64,000 nucleotides of DNA from Methylobacillus flagellatus KT (GCF_000013705.1 NC_007947.1:1984001-2048000); one strand, 5' to 3'. Shown: positions 17,368 through 29,457, counted from the first letter of the stretch. Numbers and translations: made by a program. The notes: generated from the sequence alone by a model not told the origin.

Positions 17368-17868
17368 TCAGGCTTTCTTGTGAAAAGCCAACAAGACGGC
17401 GAATAGGCCCAGGCCGACAAACGCGATCAGGGAAAGCTGCGGAATGGTCAGACCGAACAAGGTCCAGTCTATTGCCGAACATTCGCCGGTGCCCTTGAAT
17501 ATCAAGTCCAGGGCCTTTTTCAGCGGGAAGGTTTCCATGATGTAGTCAAAGCCCGCGCCGCACTCGGCCATCACCTTGTCCGGGTTGGCCTGGATCCAGA
17601 TATGGCGTGCCGCGATGCCTATGCCGGTCGCGGCGGCGATGACGTGCAACAGGCCATACACCTTGCGCCCCACCCTGCCGGGGTTGTGCAGCGCGGCCAA
17701 CAGGAACAATATCCCCAGCGCCATGAATGCAATCCGCTGGGAGATGCACAGTGGACAAGGCTCCAGGTTGTATTTCTGTTGCAGGAACAAGGCCAGGCCC
17801 ACCAGCCCGAAACTGGCGACGAAACCAAGGAAATACCCGCGGCGCCCAGCAAACAGCTTATTGCACAT
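17368..17868 (-). CDS. dsbB: Disulfide bond formation protein DsbB
   Basis: Inner-membrane oxidoreductase of 166 residues with four membrane helices that reoxidises DsbA and passes electrons to quinone. The first redox pair is C38/C41 in LEPCPLC, the second is C103 in AECGAGFDY and C130 in GTGECSAIDW. A conserved quinone-region QR follows the CPLC motif. The ATG at 17868 is preferred over a TTG two codons upstream. Length is normal. Confidence 0.93.
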   Translation of the reverse strand: MCNKLFAGRRGYFLGFVASFGLVGLALFLQQKYNLEPCPLCISQRIAFMALGILFLLAALHNPGRVGRKVYGLLHVIAAATGIGIAARHIWIQANPDKVMAECGAGFDYIMETFPLKKALDLIFKGTGECSAIDWTLFGLTIPQLSLIAFVGLGLFAVLLAFHKKA

Positions 17869-18008
17869 AAACAAAGCCCCAGCACTTATAATGAAAGTCC
17901 CGCAATTGTAACGGATACATCCCGGTTAGCACCAATCCATGCTGCGATACCCGGGCCCGGCCGCCAAACAATCTTAATAGACATAAACCTATATAGCACA
18001 ACCCCGAT

Positions 18009-19205
18009 ATGGTAGACCCTCAACGCATCCTCAGCGTCAGCGAACTCAACCGCATGGCGCGCGAACTACTGGAAACCAGCTTCCCCTTGTTCTGGATCAG
18101 TGGCGAAATCTCCAACCTGACCCGGGCGGCCTCGGGGCATTGGTATTTCTCGCTCAAAGATCAGGGTGCCCAGGTGCGCTGCGTGATGTTCCGCAGCCGC
18201 AATGCCTACCTGGACTGGTCGCCACGCGAGGGCGACAAGGTTGAGGCGCGGGCCGTGGTCACGCTTTACGAAGCCAGGGGCGACTTCCAGCTTACCATCG
18301 AGTTCCTGCAGCGCGCAGGCCTGGGCAACCTGTTCGAAGCCTACGAGAAGCTCAAGAACCAGCTCGCCGCCGAAGGCCTGTTCGCCGCAGAGCATAAGAT
18401 TGCCATTCCCGCACACCCACGCCAGATCGGCATTGTCACCTCGCCCGACGCTGCCGCCTTGCGCGATGTGCTCACCACCCTGCGCCGCCGCATGCCTGCG
18501 GTCAATGTCATCATCTACCCCACGCCAGTGCAGGGTAAGGGCGCGGCCAAACTGATTGCCGACGCCATCCGCACCGCCGACCAGCGCGCGGAATGCGACG
18601 TGCTCATCGTGTGCCGGGGCGGCGGTAGCATCGAAGACTTATGGCAGTTCAACGAGGAAATCGTCGCGCGCGCCATCCATGTCTGCACCTTGCCGGTCAT
18701 CAGCGCCGTCGGCCATGAGACCGACTTCACGATCGCGGACTTCGTCGCCGACGTGCGTGCGCCCACCCCCACTGCCGCTGCTGAATTGACTACCCCTGAC
18801 CGCAGCAGCCTGCTCAATACCCTGTTACAACACCGCAATCGCCTGGCACGCAGTATGCAAAACCTGCTCCAGCAACGCAGCCAGCATCTCGATTACTTGA
18901 GTCGCAGGCTGTTGTCCCCCATGCAGCAGGCCGAGCACAAGCGGCAACACCTGTCCCAATTGCGCCTGCGCCTGACCCAGGCCATGGCCAGGCAGTTGCA
19001 GAGGCAACACCAGCATTTGCAAGCAGTGCAGCAAAGTCTGGCGCACTTGAACCCAAGAGCGGTATTGCAGCGCGGCTACGCACTGGTGGAGAAATTAAAC
19101 GGCGAACTGGTGCAAGACAGCAATCAACTGGCGCCGGGCGACCAGGTCAAGCTCACCCTGAGCAAGGGTAGCGCCCAAGCTGAAATCCGCGACAAAGGCA
19201 CTTGA
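18009..19205 (+). CDS. xseA: Exodeoxyribonuclease VII large subunit
   Basis: Single-strand DNA exonuclease subunit of 398 residues. It shows the N-terminal OB fold (FWISGEISNLTRAASGHWYF, LKDQGAQVRCVMF), then the catalytic core with GIVTSPDAAALRDVLTTL, IYPTPVQG, CRGGGSIEDLWQFNEE and SAVGHETDFTIADFVAD. A long glutamine/arginine-rich coiled coil (about 260-345) and a small C-terminal RGYALV segment end it. It is somewhat shorter than the E. coli protein, mainly in the coiled coil. The small subunit gene xseB is not in the window. Confidence 0.95.
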   Translation: MVDPQRILSVSELNRMARELLETSFPLFWISGEISNLTRAASGHWYFSLKDQGAQVRCVMFRSRNAYLDWSPREGDKVEARAVVTLYEARGDFQLTIEFLQRAGLGNLFEAYEKLKNQLAAEGLFAAEHKIAIPAHPRQIGIVTSPDAAALRDVLTTLRRRMPAVNVIIYPTPVQGKGAAKLIADAIRTADQRAECDVLIVCRGGGSIEDLWQFNEEIVARAIHVCTLPVISAVGHETDFTIADFVADVRAPTPTAAAELTTPDRSSLLNTLLQHRNRLARSMQNLLQQRSQHLDYLSRRLLSPMQQAEHKRQHLSQLRLRLTQAMARQLQRQHQHLQAVQQSLAHLNPRAVLQRGYALVEKLNGELVQDSNQLAPGDQVKLTLSKGSAQAEIRDKGT

Positions 19206-19324
19206 GAATGGCTAACAAAACGCTCCTGCCGTTGTTGCTCTATATGCTAGTAGCGCTTGCTGGCCAGGAATGCTTGTGCTTCACTACACTAAATTAACCG
19301 CACTTAGCCCCCCAACCCAGCGAT

Positions 19325-19651
19325 ATGAATGAACTCATCACCCATCTGGAGGAATTGCTGCAGGGCTTCGGCCCCATCCGTGCCAAGCGCATGTTCGGCG
19401 GTTATGGCATTTACCATGACGGCCTGATGTTCGCGCTGATCGCCGACGATACACTCTACCTCAAGGCTGACGCAGAGAGCCGCAAGGAATTCGACAGCCT
19501 CGGCTTGCCTGCCTTCCGCTACGCTAAGCAGGGAAAGGAAGTCACCATGTCCTATTTCCAGGCGCCGGCGGATATGCTCGAAGCGCCGGAACAAGCGGTC
19601 TATTGGGCGCGCCTCGCCTATGCCGCCGCATTGCGTGCGGCACACAGGTAG
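19325..19651 (+). CDS. TfoX N-terminal domain protein
   Basis: Protein of 108 residues made up of one TfoX-N domain: FGPIRAKRMFGGYGIYHDG, ALIADDTLYLKAD, then PAFRYAKQGKEVTMSYFQAP. Stand-alone TfoX-N proteins are common; in gammaproteobacteria the two-domain relatives activate competence genes, but no such role is established for this form. It sits alone between xseA and the M48 protease gene. Confidence 0.88.
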   Translation: MNELITHLEELLQGFGPIRAKRMFGGYGIYHDGLMFALIADDTLYLKADAESRKEFDSLGLPAFRYAKQGKEVTMSYFQAPADMLEAPEQAVYWARLAYAAALRAAHR

Positions 19652-19748
19652 ATATATCCGGTCAAGGATTGTCGGCCTAGAGCAGCACGGACTAAAATAA
19701 GCGCTCGATTGAGGTTCGAGATCTTCCTCAAATATCAAGGTTGAGAAT

Positions 19749-20591
19749 ATGAAATCCATCAGACTGATATTAATGACGCTGGCATTGCTCCAGCTTGCAA
19801 GCTGCACGACGATCAGCACGACCAGCAGCGGCAATGTGGGCGTCAACCGCAAGCAGTATGTGGGACTGGTTACCGAAGAGGAAGCAGTACAGCAATCTGC
19901 CCTGGCCTACCAGCAAACCGTCAAGGATGCTCAAGCCAAGAAGCTGTTGAATACTGATAGCGCCGAAACCAGGCGCGTGCGCAACATCGCCAACAAACTG
20001 ATTGCCCATGTCGGCGTATTCCGGCCCGATGCCCCAAACTGGAAATGGGAAGTCAATGTGCAGGAAAGCAAGGAAATCAATGCCTACTGCATGGCAGGCG
20101 GCAAGATCATGGTCTATACCGGCCTGCTCGACCAGATCAAGCCCACCGATGACGAGCTTGCCGCTGTGATGGGCCACGAAATCGCCCATGCCCTGCGCGA
20201 GCACGTGCGCGAGCGCATGTCCCGCGCCAAGGCGCAACAGTATGGGTTGCTTGGCCTGGCTGCCGTGGTCGGCCTCAGCTCCAAGAATGCTGACAATGCA
20301 CTTCAGACATTGGCACTCGGCGGCACAGTGGCAGCCTTGGCACTCACGCTCCCTAACAGCCGTACCGCGGAACATGAGGCAGACCAGATCGGCCTCGAGC
20401 TTGCGGCGCGTGCAGGCTATGACCCGAATGCAGCACTCAGCCTCTGGCAGAAAATGAGTGCAGTAGGAGGCGAGAAACCACCTGAAATCCTCAGCACCCA
20501 TCCTTCGGATGAATCCCGCATGGCAGATATCAAGCGCCTGATTCCTGCCGTCATGCCGCTTTACGAGCAAGCCAAGAAGCAGCGTCAATGA
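19749..20591 (+). CDS. M48 family metallopeptidase lipoprotein
   Basis: Membrane-anchored zinc protease of 280 residues. The signal sequence ends in the lipobox LLQLASC with cysteine at about residue 19. The M48 catalytic motif HEIAHALREH lies near residues 142-151, and the third zinc ligand is in TAEHEADQIGLELAARAGYDP. Size and layout are those of the LoiP/YcaL periplasmic proteases involved in outer-membrane protein quality control rather than of the larger BepA. No operon partner is apparent. Confidence 0.9.
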   Translation: MKSIRLILMTLALLQLASCTTISTTSSGNVGVNRKQYVGLVTEEEAVQQSALAYQQTVKDAQAKKLLNTDSAETRRVRNIANKLIAHVGVFRPDAPNWKWEVNVQESKEINAYCMAGGKIMVYTGLLDQIKPTDDELAAVMGHEIAHALREHVRERMSRAKAQQYGLLGLAAVVGLSSKNADNALQTLALGGTVAALALTLPNSRTAEHEADQIGLELAARAGYDPNAALSLWQKMSAVGGEKPPEILSTHPSDESRMADIKRLIPAVMPLYEQAKKQRQ

Positions 20592-20695
20592 GCTTGTTTT
20601 TCCCCTTGCCCGCAGCGCTCCGGCTCTAGCCTAACGATGGGATGGTTTTCAGGTAAAATAGCGGTTTTACCCGAAGCGATCCCTAGGAATCTTAG

Positions 20696-21520
20696 ATGAG
20701 CAATTTGCAAACCATTATCGAAGACGCGTTCGAGCGTCGTGCCGAGATTACTCCGTCCACTGCCAGCGCAGAAATCAAGGATGCTGTGTTCAGCGTGCTT
20801 GCCGACCTCGATAGCGGCAAACTGCGCGTGGCAGAGCGCACCGACGGCCAGAACTGGGTCACCCACCAATGGATCAAGAAGGCCGTATTGCTCTCCTTCC
20901 GCCTCGAAGACAATGTCCTGCTCGATGACGGCGTCACCAAGTATTTCGACAAGGTTCCGCCCAAGTTCGCCAACTATACTGAAGCAGACTTCAAGGCCGG
21001 CGGCTTCCGCGTCGTACCTAACGCAATCGTGCGCCGCGGTTCTTTCATTGCCAAGAACGCTGTGTTAATGCCTTCCTATGTCAATATCGGCGCTTACGTC
21101 GGTGAAGGCACCATGGTGGACACATGGGCCACCGTCGGCTCCTGCGCCCAGATCGGCAAGAACGTCCACCTTTCCGGCGGCGTGGGCATCGGCGGTGTGC
21201 TGGAGCCCGTACAGGCCGGCCCCACCATCATCGGTGACAACTGCTTCATCGGCGCACGATCCGAAGTGGTCGAAGGCGTCATCGTCGAGGACAACTGCGT
21301 GATTTCCATGGGCGTCTACATCGGCCAGAGCACCAAGATCTATGACCGCGAAACGGGCGAGATCCATTATGGCCGCGTCCCGACCGGTTCGGTCGTCGTC
21401 TCCGGCAACCTCCCTTCCAAGGATGGCAGCTACAGCCTGTATTGCGCCGTCATCGTCAAGAAAGTCGATGAAAAAACGCTTGGCAAGGTTGGCATCAACG
21501 AGTTGCTCCGCGGCATTTAA
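20696..21520 (+). CDS. dapD: 2,3,4,5-tetrahydropyridine-2,6-dicarboxylate N-succinyltransferase
   Basis: Acyltransferase of 274 residues in the lysine and diaminopimelate pathway, succinylating tetrahydrodipicolinate. An N-terminal helical domain ([20 protein letters not shown]) precedes a left-handed beta-helix of hexapeptide repeats ([49 protein letters not shown]). The ending [13 protein letters not shown] is typical. dapE, two steps later in the pathway, is at 24473 on the same strand, separated by a regulatory gene and the ArsC-like gene. Confidence 0.96.
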   Translation: MSNLQTIIEDAFERRAEITPSTASAEIKDAVFSVLADLDSGKLRVAERTDGQNWVTHQWIKKAVLLSFRLEDNVLLDDGVTKYFDKVPPKFANYTEADFKAGGFRVVPNAIVRRGSFIAKNAVLMPSYVNIGAYVGEGTMVDTWATVGSCAQIGKNVHLSGGVGIGGVLEPVQAGPTIIGDNCFIGARSEVVEGVIVEDNCVISMGVYIGQSTKIYDRETGEIHYGRVPTGSVVVSGNLPSKDGSYSLYCAVIVKKVDEKTLGKVGINELLRGI

Positions 21521-21562
21521 GCACTGTAAAAACGATCGCAGCACCAAGCGTTTTTCGGTGAA

Positions 21563-21592
21563 GCCTCACTTGGGCATCTGCCCAAGTGAGGC
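21563..21592. repeat. Long perfect hairpin downstream of dapD
   Basis: A 14-base perfect inverted repeat (GCCTCACTTGGGCA and its complement) has a two-base TC loop, 42 bases after the dapD stop. No T-run follows. It may be an RNA-stabilising hairpin or a bidirectional repeat element. Confidence 0.7.
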
Positions 21593-21946
21593 ACGAGCCG
21601 TGTCAGAGCCAAAAATTTGAGTGATCAAATACAGTGCCCAGGTTCAGGCAATCTCTCATTTCACGTTGGCATCAATAATCTATTCTTAAAAGTTGAAGCA
21701 AAACATTAAGCTGATCTGTCAACATTCTGACACTGGCGTCGAAACCCCAACACAAACCTGCCTATGGCAGGTTTTTTTATCTTTTTCTACAGCACATCAC
21801 CACGCCACCACCACTCACGCAACAAATTGTTTTATATAGAAAAATTTATTACCCTGCTTTTCTGACGTCTGAACCCTTAATAACGGCACAAAAGTTGCCG
21901 TAGGGGTTATAGAGTCCACAATTCTTGCTGGACATTGAGGATCATC
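21593..21946. other. Intergenic region with one terminator and a small hairpin
   Basis: No open frame of note. Besides the terminator at 21754-21779 there is a small hairpin, GGCACAAAAGTTGCC, around 21886-21900. A short transcript ending at the terminator is possible, because that terminator is some 230 bases after dapD. Confidence 0.45.
21754..21779 (+). terminator. Rho-independent terminator
   Basis: AAACCTGCC and GGCAGGTTT form a nine-base stem around TAT and run into a T7 tract. It lies 233 bases after dapD and could end either the dapD message or an unrecognised small RNA. Confidence 0.8.
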
Positions 21947-24085
21947 ATGACAGGCAATTACGATTACACGCTGGTGCTGCTTTCGGTTGGGATTGCGTTC
22001 ATCTCATCGATGGCTGCATTCATGTTCACTGATCGTGTTGTCCGCAATCAGGGGCGCTTAGCCAAGGCATGGATGGCGCTGGGAGCCATCGCCCTGGGAT
22101 CAGGGGTCTGGGCCATGCATTTCACCAGCATGCTCGCATGGTCGCTGCCTACCCCCATGGAGTCCATGCTCGACCATACCGTACTTTCCTGGCTGATCGC
22201 GGTCAGTGCCTCCTGGCTGGCGCTTGATATCGCCAGCAGGCCTGGCTATTCTCTGCAGGCGTTGATCATTGCCGGCTCGGTGATGGGGCTGGGCATTAGC
22301 GGCATGCACTATACAGGGATGCATGCCCTGCAAATGTTCCCTGACATCACCTATAACAGAACTTTGCTGGTCCTATCCCTTAGCGTTGCCGTCGCCGTCT
22401 CGATACTGGCGATGGCCTGCATGTTCCATGCCGGTCATCAATCCAGAAACAACAGCCTCCGGGCCCGTCTTTACGCTGCCCTGGCGATGACCGGCGGCAT
22501 TGCCTGCACACATTTCACCGCCATGGCCGCGATCGAGATTCCTGCCCATATCGCTCTTACTGCGACTCCCACATCGCAACCTGGCTTGCTTTCGGTCATT
22601 ATCGCGTTAGGCACCTGCCTCCTGGCTCTGCTTGCCGCCATACTGGCCACGGTGGATTCACGCCACCGCGACAGGGATAATTGGCTGCATGCAGACACGC
22701 AGGACAAACTCAGCCGCATGCACATGCTGGATGATCTCACCCAACTGCCGAACCACAGTTATTTCCAGCACCACCTCAACATTGGCATCCGCCGTACCGC
22801 CCGGCTCGGCAGCGCATTGGCCGTCGCCGTCATCAAGCTCGATAACCTGAGACAGATCCGGCAGGAGCTGGGCCAGCATATCAGCAATGAAGTCCTTCGC
22901 CTGGCAGCAAAACGCATCAAGGAAACAATTCGCGGCTGCGACATGGCAGCCTATAACACGTCGGAAACCTTCCTGATCCTGTTTGAAGATATCCAGCACG
23001 AGCAGGACATTGTGCCTGTCATGGAAAGAATCATGCAGTCACTGAACGCCACCCTCCGCATCGACCATCATGAGATTCCATTGGAAGCCAGGGCCGGACT
23101 TGCTTTGTATCCCAAGCACGGCACCGCCGACCGATTGCTCACTTATGCCGAGGCCGCCATGCACCGTGTGGCACCTGATGACAACCGTGGTTTCCGCCTG
23201 TTTGATGACCGCCTGGAGCCTGCGTCTTTCGACCTGCTCGAAACCCGGCAGGAACTGCGCAAGGCAATCGAAAACGGGGAAATGGCACTTTACTTCGAGC
23301 CGCGCATGGACATGGCGGGAGGCACAATCACAGGACTGGAGGTATTGCCTCGCTGGCTGCACCCGACCAAAGGCGCCATTCCCGCCGCCACCTTTGCCCC
23401 GATGGCGGAAAACATGGGCCTCATCAACGACATTAATACCTGGGTGCTGGAACAAAGTTGCCGTATCATCAAAGACTTGCAAGGACATCTGATCCATGTG
23501 CCAGTCTATTTGCCACTGACATCGGCACAATTGCATACGCCCGGTATTCAGCAACATGTCGCGGACACGCTAAACCGGTTCAAGCTGCCATCCGATGCGC
23601 TGGTACTGGAAGTAGCCGAACTGGATTTCATGCAGCAGCCAGAGCATCATACCGATCTGCTCAAGCAGCTGCCTGCCATCAGCCTCAAGATCAGCCTGGA
23701 GAATTTCGGCACCCGCTTTTCCAGCCTTCCCTATATACAACACCTAGGCCTCAAAATACTCAAGCTCGACCATAGTTTCACCCGGGAGCTCCTCAGTAAC
23801 CCGAAAGCCCGGGCCATTGCCGGGGCGATCATTGAGCTAGCGCATGCCCAGCATCTCAAGGTGGTGGCGGAACATGTAAGCAATGAGGCTGAACGCAATA
23901 CCCTCCTGTCTCTGGAGTGCAATGAAATCCAGGGTTATTTCTGTGCCAATCCGGTGCACGAAGCTCAACTGTCCGAGTTCCTAATGTCCAGCAAGCTTTC
24001 ATCCCTGCAGAAAACTCCTTTGCCCGAGCACAACGCACAACCAGCATATTCGGTGACAGCAGACAGCCTTGCCTCGGCACGCTAG
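21947..24085 (+). CDS. MHYT sensor protein with degenerate GGDEF and EAL domains
   Basis: Inner-membrane protein of 712 residues. Residues 1 to about 230 form seven membrane helices with the three MHYT-type motifs MHFTSM, MHYTGM and THFTAM, proposed to bind a metal and sense gases. A GGDEF-like domain follows, whose signature is replaced by NTSETF near residue 337. The EAL-like domain has EVL (about 463), while the catalytic DDFGTG loop reads ENFGTR (about 584). KLDHSF and VVAEH are kept. It is probably inactive as cyclase and perhaps as phosphodiesterase, acting instead as a c-di-GMP or nucleotide sensor. ATG at 21947, with GAGG six bases before, is preferred over TTG 21935. Confidence 0.88.
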   Translation: MTGNYDYTLVLLSVGIAFISSMAAFMFTDRVVRNQGRLAKAWMALGAIALGSGVWAMHFTSMLAWSLPTPMESMLDHTVLSWLIAVSASWLALDIASRPGYSLQALIIAGSVMGLGISGMHYTGMHALQMFPDITYNRTLLVLSLSVAVAVSILAMACMFHAGHQSRNNSLRARLYAALAMTGGIACTHFTAMAAIEIPAHIALTATPTSQPGLLSVIIALGTCLLALLAAILATVDSRHRDRDNWLHADTQDKLSRMHMLDDLTQLPNHSYFQHHLNIGIRRTARLGSALAVAVIKLDNLRQIRQELGQHISNEVLRLAAKRIKETIRGCDMAAYNTSETFLILFEDIQHEQDIVPVMERIMQSLNATLRIDHHEIPLEARAGLALYPKHGTADRLLTYAEAAMHRVAPDDNRGFRLFDDRLEPASFDLLETRQELRKAIENGEMALYFEPRMDMAGGTITGLEVLPRWLHPTKGAIPAATFAPMAENMGLINDINTWVLEQSCRIIKDLQGHLIHVPVYLPLTSAQLHTPGIQQHVADTLNRFKLPSDALVLEVAELDFMQQPEHHTDLLKQLPAISLKISLENFGTRFSSLPYIQHLGLKILKLDHSFTRELLSNPKARAIAGAIIELAHAQHLKVVAEHVSNEAERNTLLSLECNEIQGYFCANPVHEAQLSEFLMSSKLSSLQKTPLPEHNAQPAYSVTADSLASAR

Positions 24086-24125
24086 TGTAAAATGCTATGA
24101 TCTACAGTCACCCATATGCTCATAC

Positions 24126-26496
<2,371 letters not shown>

Positions 26497-26508
26497 ACAG
26501 GATAATAC

Positions 26509-26871
26509 GTGTCAGACCCAAGAGTATTCTTCGCCGCAGAACGCACCCTGCTGGCATGGCTGCGTTCCGGCCTGACGCTCATGGCGCTGGGGTTCGTCGT
26601 GGCGCGCTTCGGCCTGTTCCTGACCCTGCTGGCGCCCGGCCAGGTGGAACACCTCCACTCGCATCGCTGGCTCTCTGACCTGCTTGGCCTGATACTCGTC
26701 CTCAGCGGCGCGGCCGTGATTCTCTGCGCACAGTACAACCATCGCCACTACGTCCAATCATTGCCGCCCGAAGATGTGCCGCAATTGGCCCTGCCCTGGC
26801 TGTCCTCGGTGCTGGCCATCACAGTGGCATTGGCCGGCAGCTTGCTGGCAATCGACCTGATCCTGTTCTGA
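26509..26871 (+). CDS. DUF202 (YidH-like) membrane protein
   Basis: Small membrane protein of 120 residues with three hydrophobic segments. The N-terminal FFAAERTLLAWLRSGLTLMA motif defines DUF202. It starts at GTG 26509, 12 bases after prmB, and converges on rluB. Molecular function of the family is unknown. Confidence 0.87.
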   Translation: MSDPRVFFAAERTLLAWLRSGLTLMALGFVVARFGLFLTLLAPGQVEHLHSHRWLSDLLGLILVLSGAAVILCAQYNHRHYVQSLPPEDVPQLALPWLSSVLAITVALAGSLLAIDLILF

Positions 26872-26877
26872 GTCAAT

Positions 26878-28029
26878 TCAGCGCTTCACGCGCTTATTCG
26901 CTGACGGATGCTTTGCCGCTGGAATATCGGCCTGCTGACGGATACGGCGATTCACCGGCTTGCGTGCAGGCTTGGCACCCTGCCTAGATGGGCGTTGCGC
27001 CTCTTCAGTTTCGGCACCATGGCGCGACCTGCGGCCTGCTTGCTGCTTGCCCAGTTCCTGCCGCATGCCCTCTTCACGCGCCTTGGTGACACGCCGCGGT
27101 CCCCTGCTTTCAAGATGGGCCTCCGGATCAAAGCGCGATTTTCTGGCCTTGGGGGTGAATACCTTGCCCAGCTTTTCCTTCTCGCGCGGGCTCAGCTGGC
27201 GCGGGACAGCCTTGGGCACCGCAAGCTCCGCCCATTCCAGCAGCGCAGTAACCTCCTTGGCACCCAGGTGTATCATCTGCCCACGCTTGAGCCTAGGCGG
27301 CAGGTTGACCGGACCAAAACGTACGCGGATCAGTCGGCTCACGGGTTTTTGGAACGCCTCGAACAAACGACGGACTTCGCGGTTGCGGCCCTCACGCAGG
27401 ATCACTTCGTACCAGTGGTTGGCACCCTCGCCGCCCTGCGGACGGATGCTGTCGAAATTGGCCGGACCGTCGTCGAGCTCAATGCCGTAAGTCAATTGGG
27501 CCATTTCACCTTCCGTCAGTTCGCCGAAAATGCGCACGGCATACTCGCGCTCCACTTCATAGCGCGGATGCATGAACCGGTTGGCCAGCTCACCGGAAGT
27601 CGTGAAGATCAGTAATCCGGAAGTATTCATGTCCAACCGCCCGATGGCGATCCACTTGCCGTTACGAATACGCGGCAACTTGTCGAAAACGCTGGCCCGG
27701 TTCTCCGGGTCATCATGGCTCACGATTTCGCCCTCCGGCTTGTGGTATAGCAATACCTGCGGCAGCTCCGGCTCGAACGGCAGACGCAGTGGCCGGCTGT
27801 CAAGGCGCACCACGTCGCTGGGCACGACACTGGCACCCACCTCCGCAGTCTTGCCATTGATGGTGATACGGCCGCTGGCAATCAGGGTTTCCATCTCGCG
27901 GCGCGAGCCGAATCCAGCCAGTGCAAGAAGCTTGTGCAGCCTTTGCGGCACGGCATCGGGATCTGCCGCGACAGGCTTGGCAGGAGAAGTATTGCGGGGG
28001 TTGCGTTGTTGCTTGAACGGACGGGCCAT
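26878..28029 (-). CDS. rluB: 23S rRNA pseudouridine synthase, RluB type
   Basis: Pseudouridine synthase of 383 residues. An N-terminal S4 RNA-binding domain (RLHKLLALAGFGSRREMETL) is followed by the catalytic domain with the nucleophilic aspartate in AIGRLDMNTSGLLIFT and the motif EGRNREVRRLFEA. The last 130 residues are very basic (lysine, arginine, alanine) and probably unstructured RNA-binding tail. RluB modifies U2605 of 23S rRNA. It follows scpA-scpB, a common gene order. Confidence 0.92.
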   Translation of the reverse strand: MARPFKQQRNPRNTSPAKPVAADPDAVPQRLHKLLALAGFGSRREMETLIASGRITINGKTAEVGASVVPSDVVRLDSRPLRLPFEPELPQVLLYHKPEGEIVSHDDPENRASVFDKLPRIRNGKWIAIGRLDMNTSGLLIFTTSGELANRFMHPRYEVEREYAVRIFGELTEGEMAQLTYGIELDDGPANFDSIRPQGGEGANHWYEVILREGRNREVRRLFEAFQKPVSRLIRVRFGPVNLPPRLKRGQMIHLGAKEVTALLEWAELAVPKAVPRQLSPREKEKLGKVFTPKARKSRFDPEAHLESRGPRRVTKAREEGMRQELGKQQAGRRSRHGAETEEAQRPSRQGAKPARKPVNRRIRQQADIPAAKHPSANKRVKR

Positions 28030-28098
28030 GGAGTCAACCTTGAGAATATTGCGCGTATTATAAGCCAGAGCGCACCGATTCCACCGTACGCGTTCCGA

Positions 28099-28653
28099 TT
28101 ATCCGATATCGAGCGGAATTTCCTGCTGGGTGAAATGCTGGATGGGCGGCAATTCGGACAGGGAGCGCAAGCCGAGATCGTCGAGAAAAGTCTTGGTGGT
28201 CGCATACAGGGAGGGCCGGCCCGGCACGTCGCGCTGCCCGACGATGTCGATCCAGTTGCGCTCGAGGAATTGGCGCATGATGTTGGGGTTGACCGCCACG
28301 CCGCGGATTTCCTCGATATCGCCACGCGTCACCGGCTGGCGGTAGGCAATGATCGCCAGCGTTTCCAATGCCGCGCGCGAATAGCGCATCGGTCGCTCGG
28401 GATTGAGACGGGCAATGAATGGGGCCAAGTCGGCACGCGCCTGGAAACGCCAGCCGCTCGCCACCTGCACCAGCTCCATGCTGCGGCCCTGCCACTCTTG
28501 ACGCAGCTCGTCCAGCAGCATACGCAACGTGGCACGCTCCATGCGCCCTTCGAATGGACGCAGCAACATCTCCAGCGACAGAGGTTCTCCCGCCGTCAGC
28601 AACACAGCCTCGAGCACTTGCTTCACTTCACTGACGCTTTGCCCTGTACTCAT
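28099..28653 (-). CDS. scpB: Segregation and condensation protein B
   Basis: Protein of 184 residues with the two winged-helix domains of ScpB: VLEAVLLTAGEPLSLEMLL at the start and RYSRAALETLAIIAYRQPVT plus IEEIRGVAVNPNI in the middle. With ScpA and SMC it forms the chromosome-compacting complex. The start follows the scpA stop after three bases. Confidence 0.94.
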   Translation of the reverse strand: MSTGQSVSEVKQVLEAVLLTAGEPLSLEMLLRPFEGRMERATLRMLLDELRQEWQGRSMELVQVASGWRFQARADLAPFIARLNPERPMRYSRAALETLAIIAYRQPVTRGDIEEIRGVAVNPNIMRQFLERNWIDIVGQRDVPGRPSLYATTKTFLDDLGLRSLSELPPIQHFTQQEIPLDIG

Positions 28654-28656
28654 GGC

Positions 28657-29457
28657 TCAGTTGACGTTCGCCAGCGGCATGTCCGCCGCCTGCAGGTAAA
28701 TCGGGCTGAAGGGCGCCTGCTGGGTGATGCGCACCAGACCCTCGCGCGCCAGCTCGAGGATAGCGAGGAAATACACCACCAGCTTGGGTAGCCCCTCGTA
28801 CACCACGTCGAACAAGGCAGTGAACTCTACCAGCGATTCCTGCTGCAAGCGGCGCAATACCAAGCTCATATGCTCGCGGACCGAAAGTTCTGCACGCCCC
28901 ACCCTGTGGTGCTGGAAATGGCTCGCGCGCTTGAGCACCGACTGCCATGCCGCGACCAGTTCGTCAAAGCTCACCTCGGGCCAGCGCGTCTCGGCCATAT
29001 GCTCATAATAGGCGCGCGCGACCTGGATTTCCCGGCCAGCCACCGGCAAGGCGTCCAAACGCTCTGCCGCCAGCTTGATCGCCTCGTATTCCATGAGTCG
29101 GCGCACCAGCTCGGCACGCGGGTCTTCTTCCTGTTCTATGCTCTCCGGCTTGGGCAGCAACATGCGCGACTTGATCTCGATCAGCATCGCCGACATCAGC
29201 AGGTATTCCGCCGCCAGCTCCAACTTGCTTTCGCGCATTTTCTCGACATAGTCCATGTATTGGCGGGTCAGTTGCGCCATGGGGATATCGAGGATATCGA
29301 GGTTGTGCTTGCGGATCAGGTACAGCAGCAGGTCCAGCGGGCCCTCGAACGCGTCCAGATAGACTTCAAGCGCATCCGGCGGGATATAGAGATCCTGCGG
29401 AATGGTATCCAGCTGTTCGCCATAGATCCGGACATCGAATGCGAGTTGCGCCACCAT
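28657..29457 (-). CDS. scpA: Segregation and condensation protein A
   Basis: Kleisin subunit of 266 residues that bridges the SMC heads. Conserved blocks are EVYLDAFEGPLDLLLYLIRK (residues 28-47), LDILDIPMAQLTRQYMDYV and the C-terminal winged helix with PKLVVYFLAILELAREGLV. It lies 116 bp after the M50 protease gene and just before scpB in a minus-strand run of six genes beginning with rnm. Confidence 0.94.
   Translation of the reverse strand: MVAQLAFDVRIYGEQLDTIPQDLYIPPDALEVYLDAFEGPLDLLLYLIRKHNLDILDIPMAQLTRQYMDYVEKMRESKLELAAEYLLMSAMLIEIKSRMLLPKPESIEQEEDPRAELVRRLMEYEAIKLAAERLDALPVAGREIQVARAYYEHMAETRWPEVSFDELVAAWQSVLKRASHFQHHRVGRAELSVREHMSLVLRRLQQESLVEFTALFDVVYEGLPKLVVYFLAILELAREGLVRITQQAPFSPIYLQAADMPLANVN

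Noticed and set aside
19208..19297. 29-codon hydrophobic frame after xseA
   Set aside because: Too short, no ribosome site spacing of note and no known relative; the hydrophobic run may be chance.
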